Shown here piece after piece: positions 1 to 10,539 of a DNA stretch of 64,000 nucleotides (the first letter of the stretch is position 1; every line of letters begins with the position of its first letter). Under the pieces are notes generated by a model. It saw only the letters and a list, made by a program, of their open reading frames with translations, did no database searches and was not told the origin of the DNA. The position numbers were made by a program, and so were the translations under genes. The stretch is from Dipetalonema caudispina. Lineage: Eukaryota > Nematoda > Chromadorea > Rhabditida > Onchocercidae. The stretch lies in assembly GCA_013365325.1 (NCBI GenBank), contig JABVXV010000153.1, positions 79,088 to 143,087 on the forward strand, given 5' to 3'.

Positions 1-1
1 C

Positions 2-3000
2 AAGCTTTCGAGATTATATTCAATCCGGAAAATAGTAGCTTTCTCATCAGCAGCAACAATTCTTGGCTCTGCTGGACAAGCTAATTACGTTGTCGCCAAT
101 GAACTTATGGAATACCTGATGAGAAGAGATGTGCCAGAAGGATTATTTATTAGCTGGGGACCATGGGATGGACGAGGACTTCTAGCAGGCGAACATATGA
201 CTGGTATCAGGAAACAAATTCAGAATAGTGGTTGGAAATTATTGCAGGTAGAGCAGGTTGCTCAGTTATGCTGCAAATTACTTTCCAATACAGGTCATCA
301 AATAGCAATGGATGCTAACTTTGATGTCCTTCAAAAAAAGCGCCCATATTTGAGAAACTTTCTAGAAAGTATTCCAGGTAACAACATTAATAGAGATGAT
401 TTCATTTTTCAAAACGATTTGCACTCAGATTCTAAATCAGGCAAAAATTTCAATGAAATAATCAAGAATTGTATTACAAAAGTAAGCGGTATTACAGATG
501 TAAAACCTGATCTGGGATTCATGTCAATGGGAATCGATTCATTGATGATTTCTGAAATGCAAAAATTACTTAATGAATGGTTAAATTTGAATATTCCGGT
601 TGCTGTTTTCTACGAATATTCTACTGTGGAAACATTATCACAATATATGGCGCAAAATATGCCAACGAATTGCAAGTTGCAAAATGATACGAAGGAACTA
701 AAAGATACAAATGATGAGGTTGCAATTATCGGTTATTCGGGAGCCTTTTCCGGAGCATCTGATGATGAGATATTTTGGTCTTCACTACTGGATGGCAAAG
801 AATTGATTGAATATTACAAAAGAACTACAAGTCAGAATCATGAACTGATAGAAGCAGTTGGTATAGTGCCAGATATCGACAAATTTGATTATCGATTTTG
901 GAAGATGAGCCCTGATGATGCAAGTTATATTGATCCACAAATTCGGAAATTTATTGAGCATGCATATATTGCTCTCGAGCGATCAGGTCTTATACGGCTC
1001 AGGAATAAACTACGAATAGCAGTTGTTGCTGGCGCTGAACCATCGGAATATCGTCCAAAATCACGTCACATTGGTGGTATCGAAGATTTGTATGAGATGA
1101 ATCAGAAGGATTTTGTTGCCGCATGGACCAGTCATTTACTTGATCTTCATGGTCCATCATTTGGAGTTTATTCAGCCTGTTCCACTGCTCTTGTAGCTAT
1201 CATACAAGCTCTTAATTTGTTACATAAAAATCAATGTGATATTGCACTTGCGGGTGCTGTATCTTTGGCTATACCACGTACAAATGATAGCTATGATAAT
1301 TTACAAGGAATGGTACTATCATCTGATGGTCACTGCCGGCCATTTGATCATAAATCTAGCGGAACGGTTCGAGGTTCAGCAGTTGGTGTTGTTGTCTTAC
1401 GACGACTTAGCGATGCTCGACAAACTAACGCCCCACTGATTGTTAAAATAGCTGGCTATGGGATTACTAATGATGGTCTATTAAAGTCTAGTTTTATGGC
1501 ACCGAATATTAGCGGTCAGCGAACTTGCATGAAGGAAGCAATTGAAATGATCGGTACAGCTGAAGTGGATTATATCGAATGCCATGGGACTGGAACAACA
1601 ACAGGTGATCTTATTGAGCTTACAGCAATGTCACAATTATATCATCGTGATACATTGATTGGCTCAGTGAAAGCGAATATTGGACATGCTTTAGCTGGAG
1701 CTGGCATTGCTGCCATTATTAAATTATGCAAAATTGCCGAAATGGGAATTATTCCAAGACAAATTAATTTTGATAAATTAAATGAAAATCTGAAAGATGT
1801 CAGTTTTCGAATTACCCAATGCAACATCGAATTTGAAAAAAAGAAAAAATTACGACTTGCTGTAAATGCTTCTGGCATTGGTGGAACTAATGCACATATT
1901 ATCATGGAAAATGATAATCAAATATCATCCCATCAATCAAACAATAAGCAATGTTTTTATGCTTTAGCAATATCAGGTCGAACTGAAAATGCATGTATCC
2001 ATCTTTGTGATCGTATAGCTAATTATTTGACACCAGAAATGGATTTAACCCAAGTAGCAAGTACACTGCAACACTATCGTGAACATTTCGAATATCGGAT
2101 TGGTATAAGTGTACGATCACCTATAGATGCTATTAATCAGTTGAAAAATATTGGTAAAATACAAAAGATGATCGAATTGAAGCGAGAAAATGTCGCATTT
2201 TATTTCGCACCACAAGGATTGGAATATTCTAATATGGGATTGAAAGCAATGGCTTATAATGAAGTATTTTCTGAAGTGTTGCAGAATTGTTGTCATATTG
2301 CTAACAAATTAGTTGATATGAATTTTCAAACTATCATTCATCCACAACAAAAATTTGATATGAAACATATGATTATCGAACAACCGTACTCACAAATTGC
2401 TACATTTATTGTTTGTTTTGCTTTGGCCGAACAGTTACGAGCCTGGGGAATTGAAGCATGCATAATGATTGGACATAGTTTGGGTGAATATGTAGCTGCA
2501 GCACAAGCTGGCGTCTTTGATGTAGAAACTGCATTGAAGATACTTTTCAAACGTGGTTGTTTGATTGCGAAAACCGAAAAGGCAAAAATGCTCGCTGTAA
2601 AATGTCCAGAATTTGTCTCAAAATTATCATTAAAAAGTACCGGTGAAAAATACCTAAAAATTCCTGAAACAGTTGAAGTTTCCGCTATTCTTCGTTCGGA
2701 TCTTAAATGTGTGGTTGGAAAGCCTGAAACAATTGAGGAGTTGAAGCAAAAACTGGAGAAGGATGAAATGCATTGCAGAGAATTGGTAACTAATTATGGT
2801 TTTCACAGTTCATTTATGGATTCGATACTTGAAGAATTTGCTCAGTTTTTGAAAAATTTCACCTTTCGAAAACCAACAAAACAAATTTTATCAAATATTG
2901 ATGGTCAACTTATAAAACATTTTGATAGTGAATATATGGTGAAACATATGAGAAGCACAATTCGAATTGATAAATGCATCGAAAATTTACCTAATGAAAT

Positions 3001-6000
3001 TAAGGTAATTATAGAAATTGGTCCAAAAGGAATTCTCGAAAGTTTATTGAAGGATAATCCATGTGAAATTGAAGTAATTCCAACATTACCATCCAAGAAG
3101 CAACATCAAAAAGGTCACAATACAGGTGATCTGCTCAGTATTGCAACGAAATTGTGGACGAAAGGTTATGAAGTAAATTGGGAAAAAATTTGTGGAAACT
3201 ATGGTTTCGATAGGCTTCTTCCAAATTATCAGTTTGAAAAAGATATTTGTTGGGAATATCAAGACAAAAAGCAGAATACAGAAAGGTTTGATGTAAATCT
3301 ATATGAACCATGTTGGATACCGTATAAATTTACTACTCGAAGACGATTTCCAAAAGGAGTCCTATTGTTCTTACCTAGGATATCCACAAAACCTATTGAC
3401 ACACTTCTTACAATGCTACATAATCTGTTTGTACCGGTTCAGTGTATTTTCAGTGACATTTTATCATCCGGAAATCTGAATGTAATAAATGGCAACATTT
3501 ATATAAATTCGAATAAAGAAGAATCATATCAGCAATTGGCAAATTTTCTCCGTAATAGTAATTTCTGCTACGATACTATAATTCATACATGGAATTATTC
3601 AGCAAGTAATGAAACTGAACGGATCAATGATGCTTGCTTACTTTCAAGTTTTTATTCCATATATTGGATTTTGGCAAATGTTGCACGAAATACGATTGAT
3701 CTAAGGCTTTTAGTAAGTATCGATTGGGATTCGGAACCAGAAATATTCACTATTCTTGGCCCAATAAGAGAATTAACGATGACAAGACAAACAGCGCAAG
3801 CTGCTTGTATTCTTTGCACACCAGAAGTTAATTTATTTGAGGCATTACAACTGCTTGAATCATATCAAACTGATTTTTCTTTGATCCGAAATTCAGTAAA
3901 TGGTGAATTTGAATATTTTTCTTATCAACGAAAGTCAGCTGAAAATGACAATTATTTCATGGGAAGTCGAGATCGATCGATTGATAAGAATGACTGCCTT
4001 GTTCGGAATGGTGATGTCGTTGTGATTTTTGGATTTGGTAACATTGGACAATCTTTCATCACTGTTCTTTGTCAAAACTTCAACTTCTTAACAATTTGTA
4101 TAGCTAGCCCAAACGCTACAAGTCGTTTTCAGGAATCCCAAAATAAAATTAATCAGTGGAAAGCTTCAGGAAAGTTCGAAATTTCGGAAAAAGTTAATGT
4201 TACCAGCGTACCAATTACCGATGTTACCAATAATCAACATACCATTCTTGCATACGACGTTGATGTAACGAAAGAAGATGAAGTACGACATTTCCTGACC
4301 CAAATAATATTACAGTATAGACGAATCAATGTTATAATACATGCAGCAGCCGGAAAAGTTGACAGTACTAAATTTGAAAAGAGTTTCGATGAAATACAAT
4401 TTGTATTGCAACCGAAGATTCGAGGTATCCGGAACATACGAAATACTTTATCTGAAAATAATATCAGTATTCGAAGTCTAATCCTTAATTCAAGTATGAA
4501 TGCGCTATTTGGATTACCCGGCAATAATGATTATGCAGCATCAAATATTTTTCTGGATGCATGTTGTAGAAGAAATTTCCGAAACATCCAGAATATCACA
4601 ACCATACAATGGACCGGTTGGAAAGATAGCAATATGCTTGGCTATTACACTAACGAGGGAAATAAAAGTCAGAATCCGGTAGCAAACCTTATCATAGAAC
4701 ATTCATTATCAATGCAAGAAGCTGAACAAATGATATGGAAATGTTTGCATGAACAAGGATTAATTGCTGTATCATTTGTTAATCCTAATGATATTGTTCG
4801 TGAAATCCGTAAATCAAACTTTACGGTGAGTCATAAATTTGCTACTATTCCGGAACAAAAACGAAATATGGAAGAAAATTGCACCGATTTAAGAAATATT
4901 ATTGCAAAAATTTGGATGGATTATTTGGGAGTTGAACAAGTAACTCATCATGATGATTTCTTTCAATTAGGTGGACATTCCTTAAATGGAATGCAAATCA
5001 TTTGGGAAATTAATCGTGTGATGCAAATTGATTGCAAACTGGATGATCTATTCCAAAATTCACAATTTGAAAATTTCCTACAATTTTTGCAAAAATTAGA
5101 TATTAATGGAAATGATCAAAAATTTTCGTATAATTTGGAAAGTTACAAAATCCTCGATGATACTGGTAAAGTGAAGAAGATTCCATTAAGTTATCCGCAA
5201 GAAAATATGTACATCTTACGACAATTGCAACATCCTACTCTCTATAATATTTGCTTTTTATTAACATTCCGAGGAGTACTTTGCATCAAAAGTTTGCAAA
5301 AAGCATTACTATTTCTTATTGCTCGACAAACTTCTCTTCGAACCGTATTCTCAATATCAAATAATGTATGCTATCAGGAAATTCATTCTCTTACTGAATC
5401 CTATTATCATATGACTTGGCCTAATATGACTAAAGTTGAACGTTGTAAATTAATAGAAGATGAGAAAAATCATATAATGGATTTGAGTATGATTCCATTC
5501 AGGATATTAACAATGTGTAATAATACGACTGATAACGAGGAAATTGAATATATGATAATGATAAGCCAACATCATATCATTACTGATGGCTGGTCAATGA
5601 CTATTTTTGCCAATGAATTAGGACAATTTTATCGTTACTGCTTGACAAATCAACTTATTCCGGAAACTTTTAAAAGATTATCATGGAATGTAACTCATTT
5701 CGCAATTTGGCAGCGTAGTAACGAATTTACTGCAACAATGCAAGATGATCTTCAACGATTAAGTAGCAAACTTCAAGAGCTTCAAGCAACGCGGATTGTT
5801 ACGCAGAAAATTGCTATTGTTACATCAAAGCTAATTAATCAAAAAACATTCGCAATTTCGGCATCACTTTGGTCGCAAATTAATCGAACAGCGAAACAAT
5901 ACCAACAAACAGTCTATACAGTAATGCTTACTGCATTTCTATGTCTTGTTCGAAAATTCTCGGATGATTACGATAACGATACAATTGTAATCGGTTGTCC

Positions 6001-9000
6001 GGTATCTGGAAGAGTGGGTGCAGAAGAAATGAAATCGGTTATGGGATATTTTTTGAATAACATCATTCTAATTGTGAAGAATTTCAAAACAAATGCTCCA
6101 AACAATGTTCTTTTTGATCAAGTTAAAGAAGCAATTCAGACGGCTCGATCATTTGAACATTTACCATTTCATTTATTGGTAGCTAAATTGTCACATCAAC
6201 GACGACATATCGATCAACATCCTGTTTTCGATATATTCTTTAACTATCGGCATAACCTTGATTTTCCAAAAATTGAAATTTCTGATGTAAGAAGTACGAT
6301 AACACAGCTCACCACCAATGATGCATTTAATTTTGCATGTACAATTGATGAAACAGATAAAGAAACTTTAATTACCATTGATTATAATACCAATTATTAC
6401 TCGGTTCAGCTTATCGATCAGATGATTGCAGTTTATTTTAAATTACTTAGATCTATTAGTAGCCAATCTGATAGAGTAGGAAACGAGATGAATAATTTGG
6501 AATGTAAAATCCATCGAGATATATTATCAGGAAGTCTCATTGATATTATTGAGCAACAATCTATGCTTACTGATAAGCTTATTGCTTTCTGCTATTTACA
6601 TCAAACGATTACTTATCAACAGATGTATGGTATGATTCGTATATTTTCCAAGAAAATAAAACAATTCTATTTGCAAAATAATTGTGAAAATATTCGTGCT
6701 GATACAATAATACCGATATGTGCTGATTCCAATGCAATAATAGTACCACTTTTAGCAGTACAACTAACTGGTGCTGCATATGCACCTATTGATCCTGCAA
6801 ATTCTACTACAGTTATCTTACAATTAGTGAAAGATATCGGCGCATCAATTATCATCGTCCAGAAAAATGATTTAGATCTGGATATTCCTACTCTACCGCT
6901 GATTTATTTCCCACTATTGGATGGTCAACAATCTTACATTTGTGATGCAAAAGAACGGAAAACGGATCACCTGGAAGATAAGTTCAAAAAAAGAGGTATC
7001 AGAAAGCGCTTACAAAGTTCTGATGCATCATATGTTATTTTTACTAGTGGTTCTACCGGAAAACCAAAAGGTGTTTGTGTTACGAATCAGAATCTTATCA
7101 ATTTTGTAGTAGCATCAACTCAACAAGCAACTTTTCGCCCAAAACTTCGCATCTATCATTCTGTAAATACAATTTTTGATGTGAGTTGCATGAATATTTT
7201 TACAACCTTTTCAAATGGTTGTTGTTTGATTGGCTCAGAAAATATTTTAAATGCAACTGATGAAATTGTCCAAAAAGAAGTGCAATTTGCTTTCTTACCA
7301 TCAGCTTTATTTAATATGTTTGATGATGATGAAATTGTTCAATTTCAACAACTGGAAAAATTATATGTCGGAGGTGAAACACCAAATAGCAAACAACTTA
7401 ATCGATGTTTACAAATGGGAATTCGAATTCGTCAAATTTATGGACCAACGGAAACTACTGTTTGGTCATTATCTAATAATTGTTCAGTATTAGAATATGA
7501 ATGTGGTCGAGTAATTGGAACATCGATGGATAATGAGATCGCATATCTTTTAGATCCGGAAAACAATATAACATGTAATGGTGGTAAAGGTGAATTAGTG
7601 ATATGTGGAGAAGGTGTTTCACGTGGATATTTGAATCAAGAAACAAATGTTTTCACGCTCAATAAATTTCACACTAAAAACGATGAAATACTAAATCGTA
7701 ATATGTTTTGCTATCATACTGGTGATTTTGCGATGAAACTTGGTGAAAAGTATCATTATTTGGGAAGAAAAGATAAGCAACTTAAAGTGCGTGGTTATCG
7801 AGTGGAACCTGCAGAGATCGAAGTTGCAGTACGACAATGGGATTCATCAATTAGAAATATTGCTGTTTTAAAGAATGATCAATTAGACAATTTATTTTTA
7901 TTTATTGAAAAAGATACAAATGATATATGCTGTGAAGAATTACGACAATATCTGAAAGAGCATCTACTTCATTTCATGATACCAAAGAAGATCATTATGT
8001 TGCAACGAATGCCACTAAACAGGAATGGCAAGATTGATGTTAATAATTTGAAAGAAATGATAAAAAATGACTATCTCACTGATAACGATAGTATGATTTC
8101 TGGATTTACTCAAGTTAACGAAATATTATACGAAGAAGTAAGAGAAATTTGGTGTCAATTACTTGGAGTATCGAATCTCGAACTTGAGGATGATTTCTTC
8201 GTAATTGGTGGACATTCTCTTCTATTGGTGCTCCTTCGGCAAAAACTTCGCGAAAAATTCAAATTTGATCTTAACTTCGAACAATTCTATCGTCAACCAA
8301 AATTATCAGCGCTTATTGATAGCATACGTACAAGTATGACTATATACAATGGCGAAAAAGAAACGTTAAACCATCACGTCCGTCAAGATCGTACAACCAT
8401 ACTATCATCACCTTTAACATACTCTATCCCAATAAATGAATCAATAAAATTTGTTAATCTTCGAGAAGTTGTATCAGCTACTGGTAATCTTTATATGATA
8501 CATGCTATCGCTGGTACCATATATCCGTACTTCGGACTTGTAGCAGCTATACCTCAATGTTTGAATATTTATGCTATTGAATATGAATTTCATTATCCAT
8601 CGAATAGTTTGATGGAACTTGCATCCTTTTACTCCAAACAAGTAAGTAAAATTTTTTCTATTTAATTTTGATTTTTTTTTTTTTTTTGAGAGAGTAAGAA
8701 GAAGTATATGATAATGGTAATATTAACAAACTTTCATCAAGGATTTTAAAAATTTAAAAAAAAAACAAACATTTCACTTTACGTTATTCGGCATCACCTT
8801 TAAGCTAAATAAGCAATAAGCATTCACAAATATCCCACAAATAAGATTTATTGTGTTTGATTATTTAATAAATGATTTTCAGAGATGAATAAAAACTATG
8901 AAATTCCAATTAAATGCAAGAAATCATTTCTTTTGTTTTATTTGAAAAAAATTACTCGTTGATGAGAAACGTTATTATGCATTCTTGATCTATAAATAAG

Positions 9001-10052
9001 TTTCATTATTAAATTAATTTCATGAAATATAGTAAAATTTCAATTGTTTAGATTGTCAAACATAGCCAAATGAAAGCAATATATTTAATGGGACATTCAT
9101 TGGGTGGAATTTTAGCACGTGAAATAGCACAATTAATTAATAATGATTGGAAAAATGAAGTATCATTTATTATAATGCTTGATTCATGGTATTTTGGTAT
9201 TGATAATTTACATGCAAACACTATTAAACGTTATCTTCAGGTTTCAATTTTTATTATGCTTAAAAAAAAAAAAAAAAAAAGAGAGAAGAAACTTTTTTTT
9301 TTTTTTTTCTTCACTATATTTTTCATATGATATAGATATGTAAAGGTAATGTTAAACTTTCGTTTGCTCTTTTCTAGGAAAAATTAAAAGGATTACCAGG
9401 TAAAGAGGAATATATCAAAAAATCGGCGAAATTAACTGAAATTTTGCAAAATCATCAATTTGTGATCAATTCTATTAAAATTTACCTTTTGAAAGCAAGG
9501 AATCATGGGGATTCTCCTCTTAGAACAAATCTAAGGTAAGTAAATTTCATTTGATGTATGAACAATCATAGTGATAAAATTAATGTCTGAGAAGTTGGAG
9601 TAATCTTGTGTCATCAATAAAATAATCAATATTAATCAATATGCTAACCAATAGATTAATCGATTTTGCTGGGAGCCAAAAATGTATCAAATTATTAAAA
9701 AATTTTATAATTAGACTAAATTATCTAAGAAAAAATGGTTATCCATTCACTAAACATTCATCAGTTCTAACAGTTTTCAAGAAGGTAATTTTTTAATTGC
9801 TTGCCTTTTCTTATCTGTATTTTCTGATTAACTATTTATAACATTTTCACTTCTTTTAGAGGATCAAACTCCGAAGAACAAACACGATCGCTGATTTCAA
9901 ATGGTTGGCACAAAATTTCAACGAAGACAGTAGATATATTTCTGATTGATGGTGACCATGATTCTATGTTGCAACAACATAATATAACCTTCCTAACCCG
10001 TATTTTTGCCTACATTTATGCTAAGAATGGAGTGACAGTTGAACAAACTTGA
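2..10052 (+). CDS. pks-1: Hybrid polyketide synthase / non-ribosomal peptide synthetase, pks-1-like, 5' partial
   Basis: Exons are <2-8641, 9052-9240, 9378-9535 and 9860-10052, all in phase, with stop TGA at 10050. The frame is open from base 2, upstream of the first ATG at 107, and encodes a ketoreductase core (SSAATILGSAGQANY), so the gene continues off the window. Domain order: KR (tail), ACP, KS, AT, KR, ACP, C, A, T, TE. All key motifs are intact: KS Cys at 1178 with His at 1583 and 1685, AT GHSLGEY at 2471, condensation HHIITDG at 5570, adenylation TSGSTGKPKG at 7043, thioesterase GHSLGG in exon 2. The protein is a multimodular enzyme that builds a polyketide chain, adds one amino acid and releases or transfers the product. 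C. elegans PKS-1 of the nemamide pathway is the family I recognise; orthology is inferred from domain order and the nematode setting, not from alignment. Confidence 0.88.
714..5085 (+). other. Complete PKS module: KS-AT-KR-ACP
   Basis: This is the polyketide extension module inside the large exon. The KS runs from about 714 to 1915, with the active Cys in YSACSTALVA and two His in ECHGTGTTTGD and KANIGHALAG. The AT spans about 2195-3060: nucleophile Ser at 2477 in GHSLGEY, and YGFHS at 2798, which resembles the HAFHS motif of malonyl-CoA-specific ATs rather than the methylmalonyl YASHS. A KR structural half (about 3300-4000) leads into a KR core with GFGNIG at 4031, SSM near 4490 and the catalytic Tyr at 4532 in NDYAASN. 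I see no dehydratase HxxxGxxxxP motif and no enoylreductase, so the predicted unit is left at the beta-hydroxyl stage. The carrier protein at 4885-5085 has the peptidyl-carrier-like LGGHSL (Ser at 4979), fitting its place before a condensation domain. Confidence 0.85.
5170..8330 (+). other. NRPS module: condensation-adenylation-thiolation
   Basis: The condensation domain (about 5170-6430) has an intact HHxxxDG as HHIITDG. The adenylation domain (about 6550-8090) shows the usual cores: AYAPIDP, TSGSTGKPKG, YGPTETT, YHTGDF, GRKDKQLKVRGYRVEP and, near its end, NRNGKID with the catalytic Lys at 8030. Aligning by eye to the GrsA phenylalanine domain, I read a tentative specificity code D-V-M-F-Y-G-I-V-W-K. 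It matches no substrate code I can name. The thiolation domain (about 8130-8330) carries FVIGGHSL with its phosphopantetheine Ser at 8216. Because the module follows a PKS carrier protein, the condensation domain should accept a polyketide donor. Confidence 0.85.
8480..10052 (+). other. C-terminal thioesterase domain split over four exons
   Basis: The domain begins in the big exon (MIHAIAGTIYPYFGL), and its nucleophile GHSLGG lies in the exon at 9052-9240, followed by LDSW with a candidate catalytic Asp. The exon at 9860-10052 holds GDHDSML with the catalytic His. Every intron of this gene visible in the window lies in or next to this domain. The fold is the alpha/beta-hydrolase type I thioesterase of NRPS and PKS lines. 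It would hydrolyse, cyclise or transfer the thioester-bound chain. In the C. elegans pathway, as I recall, PKS-1 passes its chain to NRPS-1, so transfer is possible here too. Confidence 0.85.
9655..9784 (+). other. Possible alternative cassette exon in the thioesterase region
   Basis: This 130-base stretch lies in the last intron of the megasynthase gene. It has an AATAG acceptor and an AAG/GTAATT donor and is open in the phase in which the preceding exon would enter it. Including it would shift the final exon to a frame that stops after about 30 codons, before the catalytic His. The main model skips it. Open length at this base composition is not rare, so it may be chance. Confidence 0.2.
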
Positions 10053-10539
10053 ACGATCCTTCGTTTTCCTTCATGATTATTCTACAACTAATCGCATGCT
10101 AATAAGATTAGGTCTTCATATGATTCATGTTTGTTTATCTTGAAAGCAGCAAAATAATCACGAAATTTTAATGCAATTCGCTTGTCATATATAATGAACA
10201 AAAGTTAATAAAGCATCAAAAACAACGGTAGAGTGCTTCAACATTTAAAATGCAAGGTGTACATCAAAGGTTCATGGTATGATCATCAATATTTATGATT
10301 TATTTGCTTTAAACTATTTTTCAACTATTTTAATTGGAAATACAGTAATTATTTTCCCAACCAAAATTAATCAACAACACATCATACAAGCATCAAAGAA
10401 CAACCAGACACAGTTAACAATACTAAAAATCGAATAAAGTTCAAAAAAAAAAACAACAAATCAAAAACTTCAAAATATGACAATAAACGATAAATCATTC
10501 TGCATGTATAAATAAAAACTTAACGCAGTTAGAAATATA
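10053..10539. other. Convergent intergenic region, 3' ends of two genes
   Basis: This stretch lies between the stop of the megasynthase (+) and the stop of the SECp43 gene (-). It holds the plus-strand poly(A) signal at 10207 and, for the minus strand, TTTATT at 10299-10304 (AATAAA on that strand). I see nothing else. Confidence 0.6.
10207..10212 (+). terminator. Candidate poly(A) signal of the megasynthase gene
   Basis: AATAAA lies about 155 bases after the stop codon, the first clear signal in the convergent gap. Confidence 0.45.

Noticed and set aside
1642..4682. Several open frames of 60-96 codons on either strand within the megasynthase exon
   Set aside because: They overlap an exon with unbroken family motifs and show no family signature of their own.
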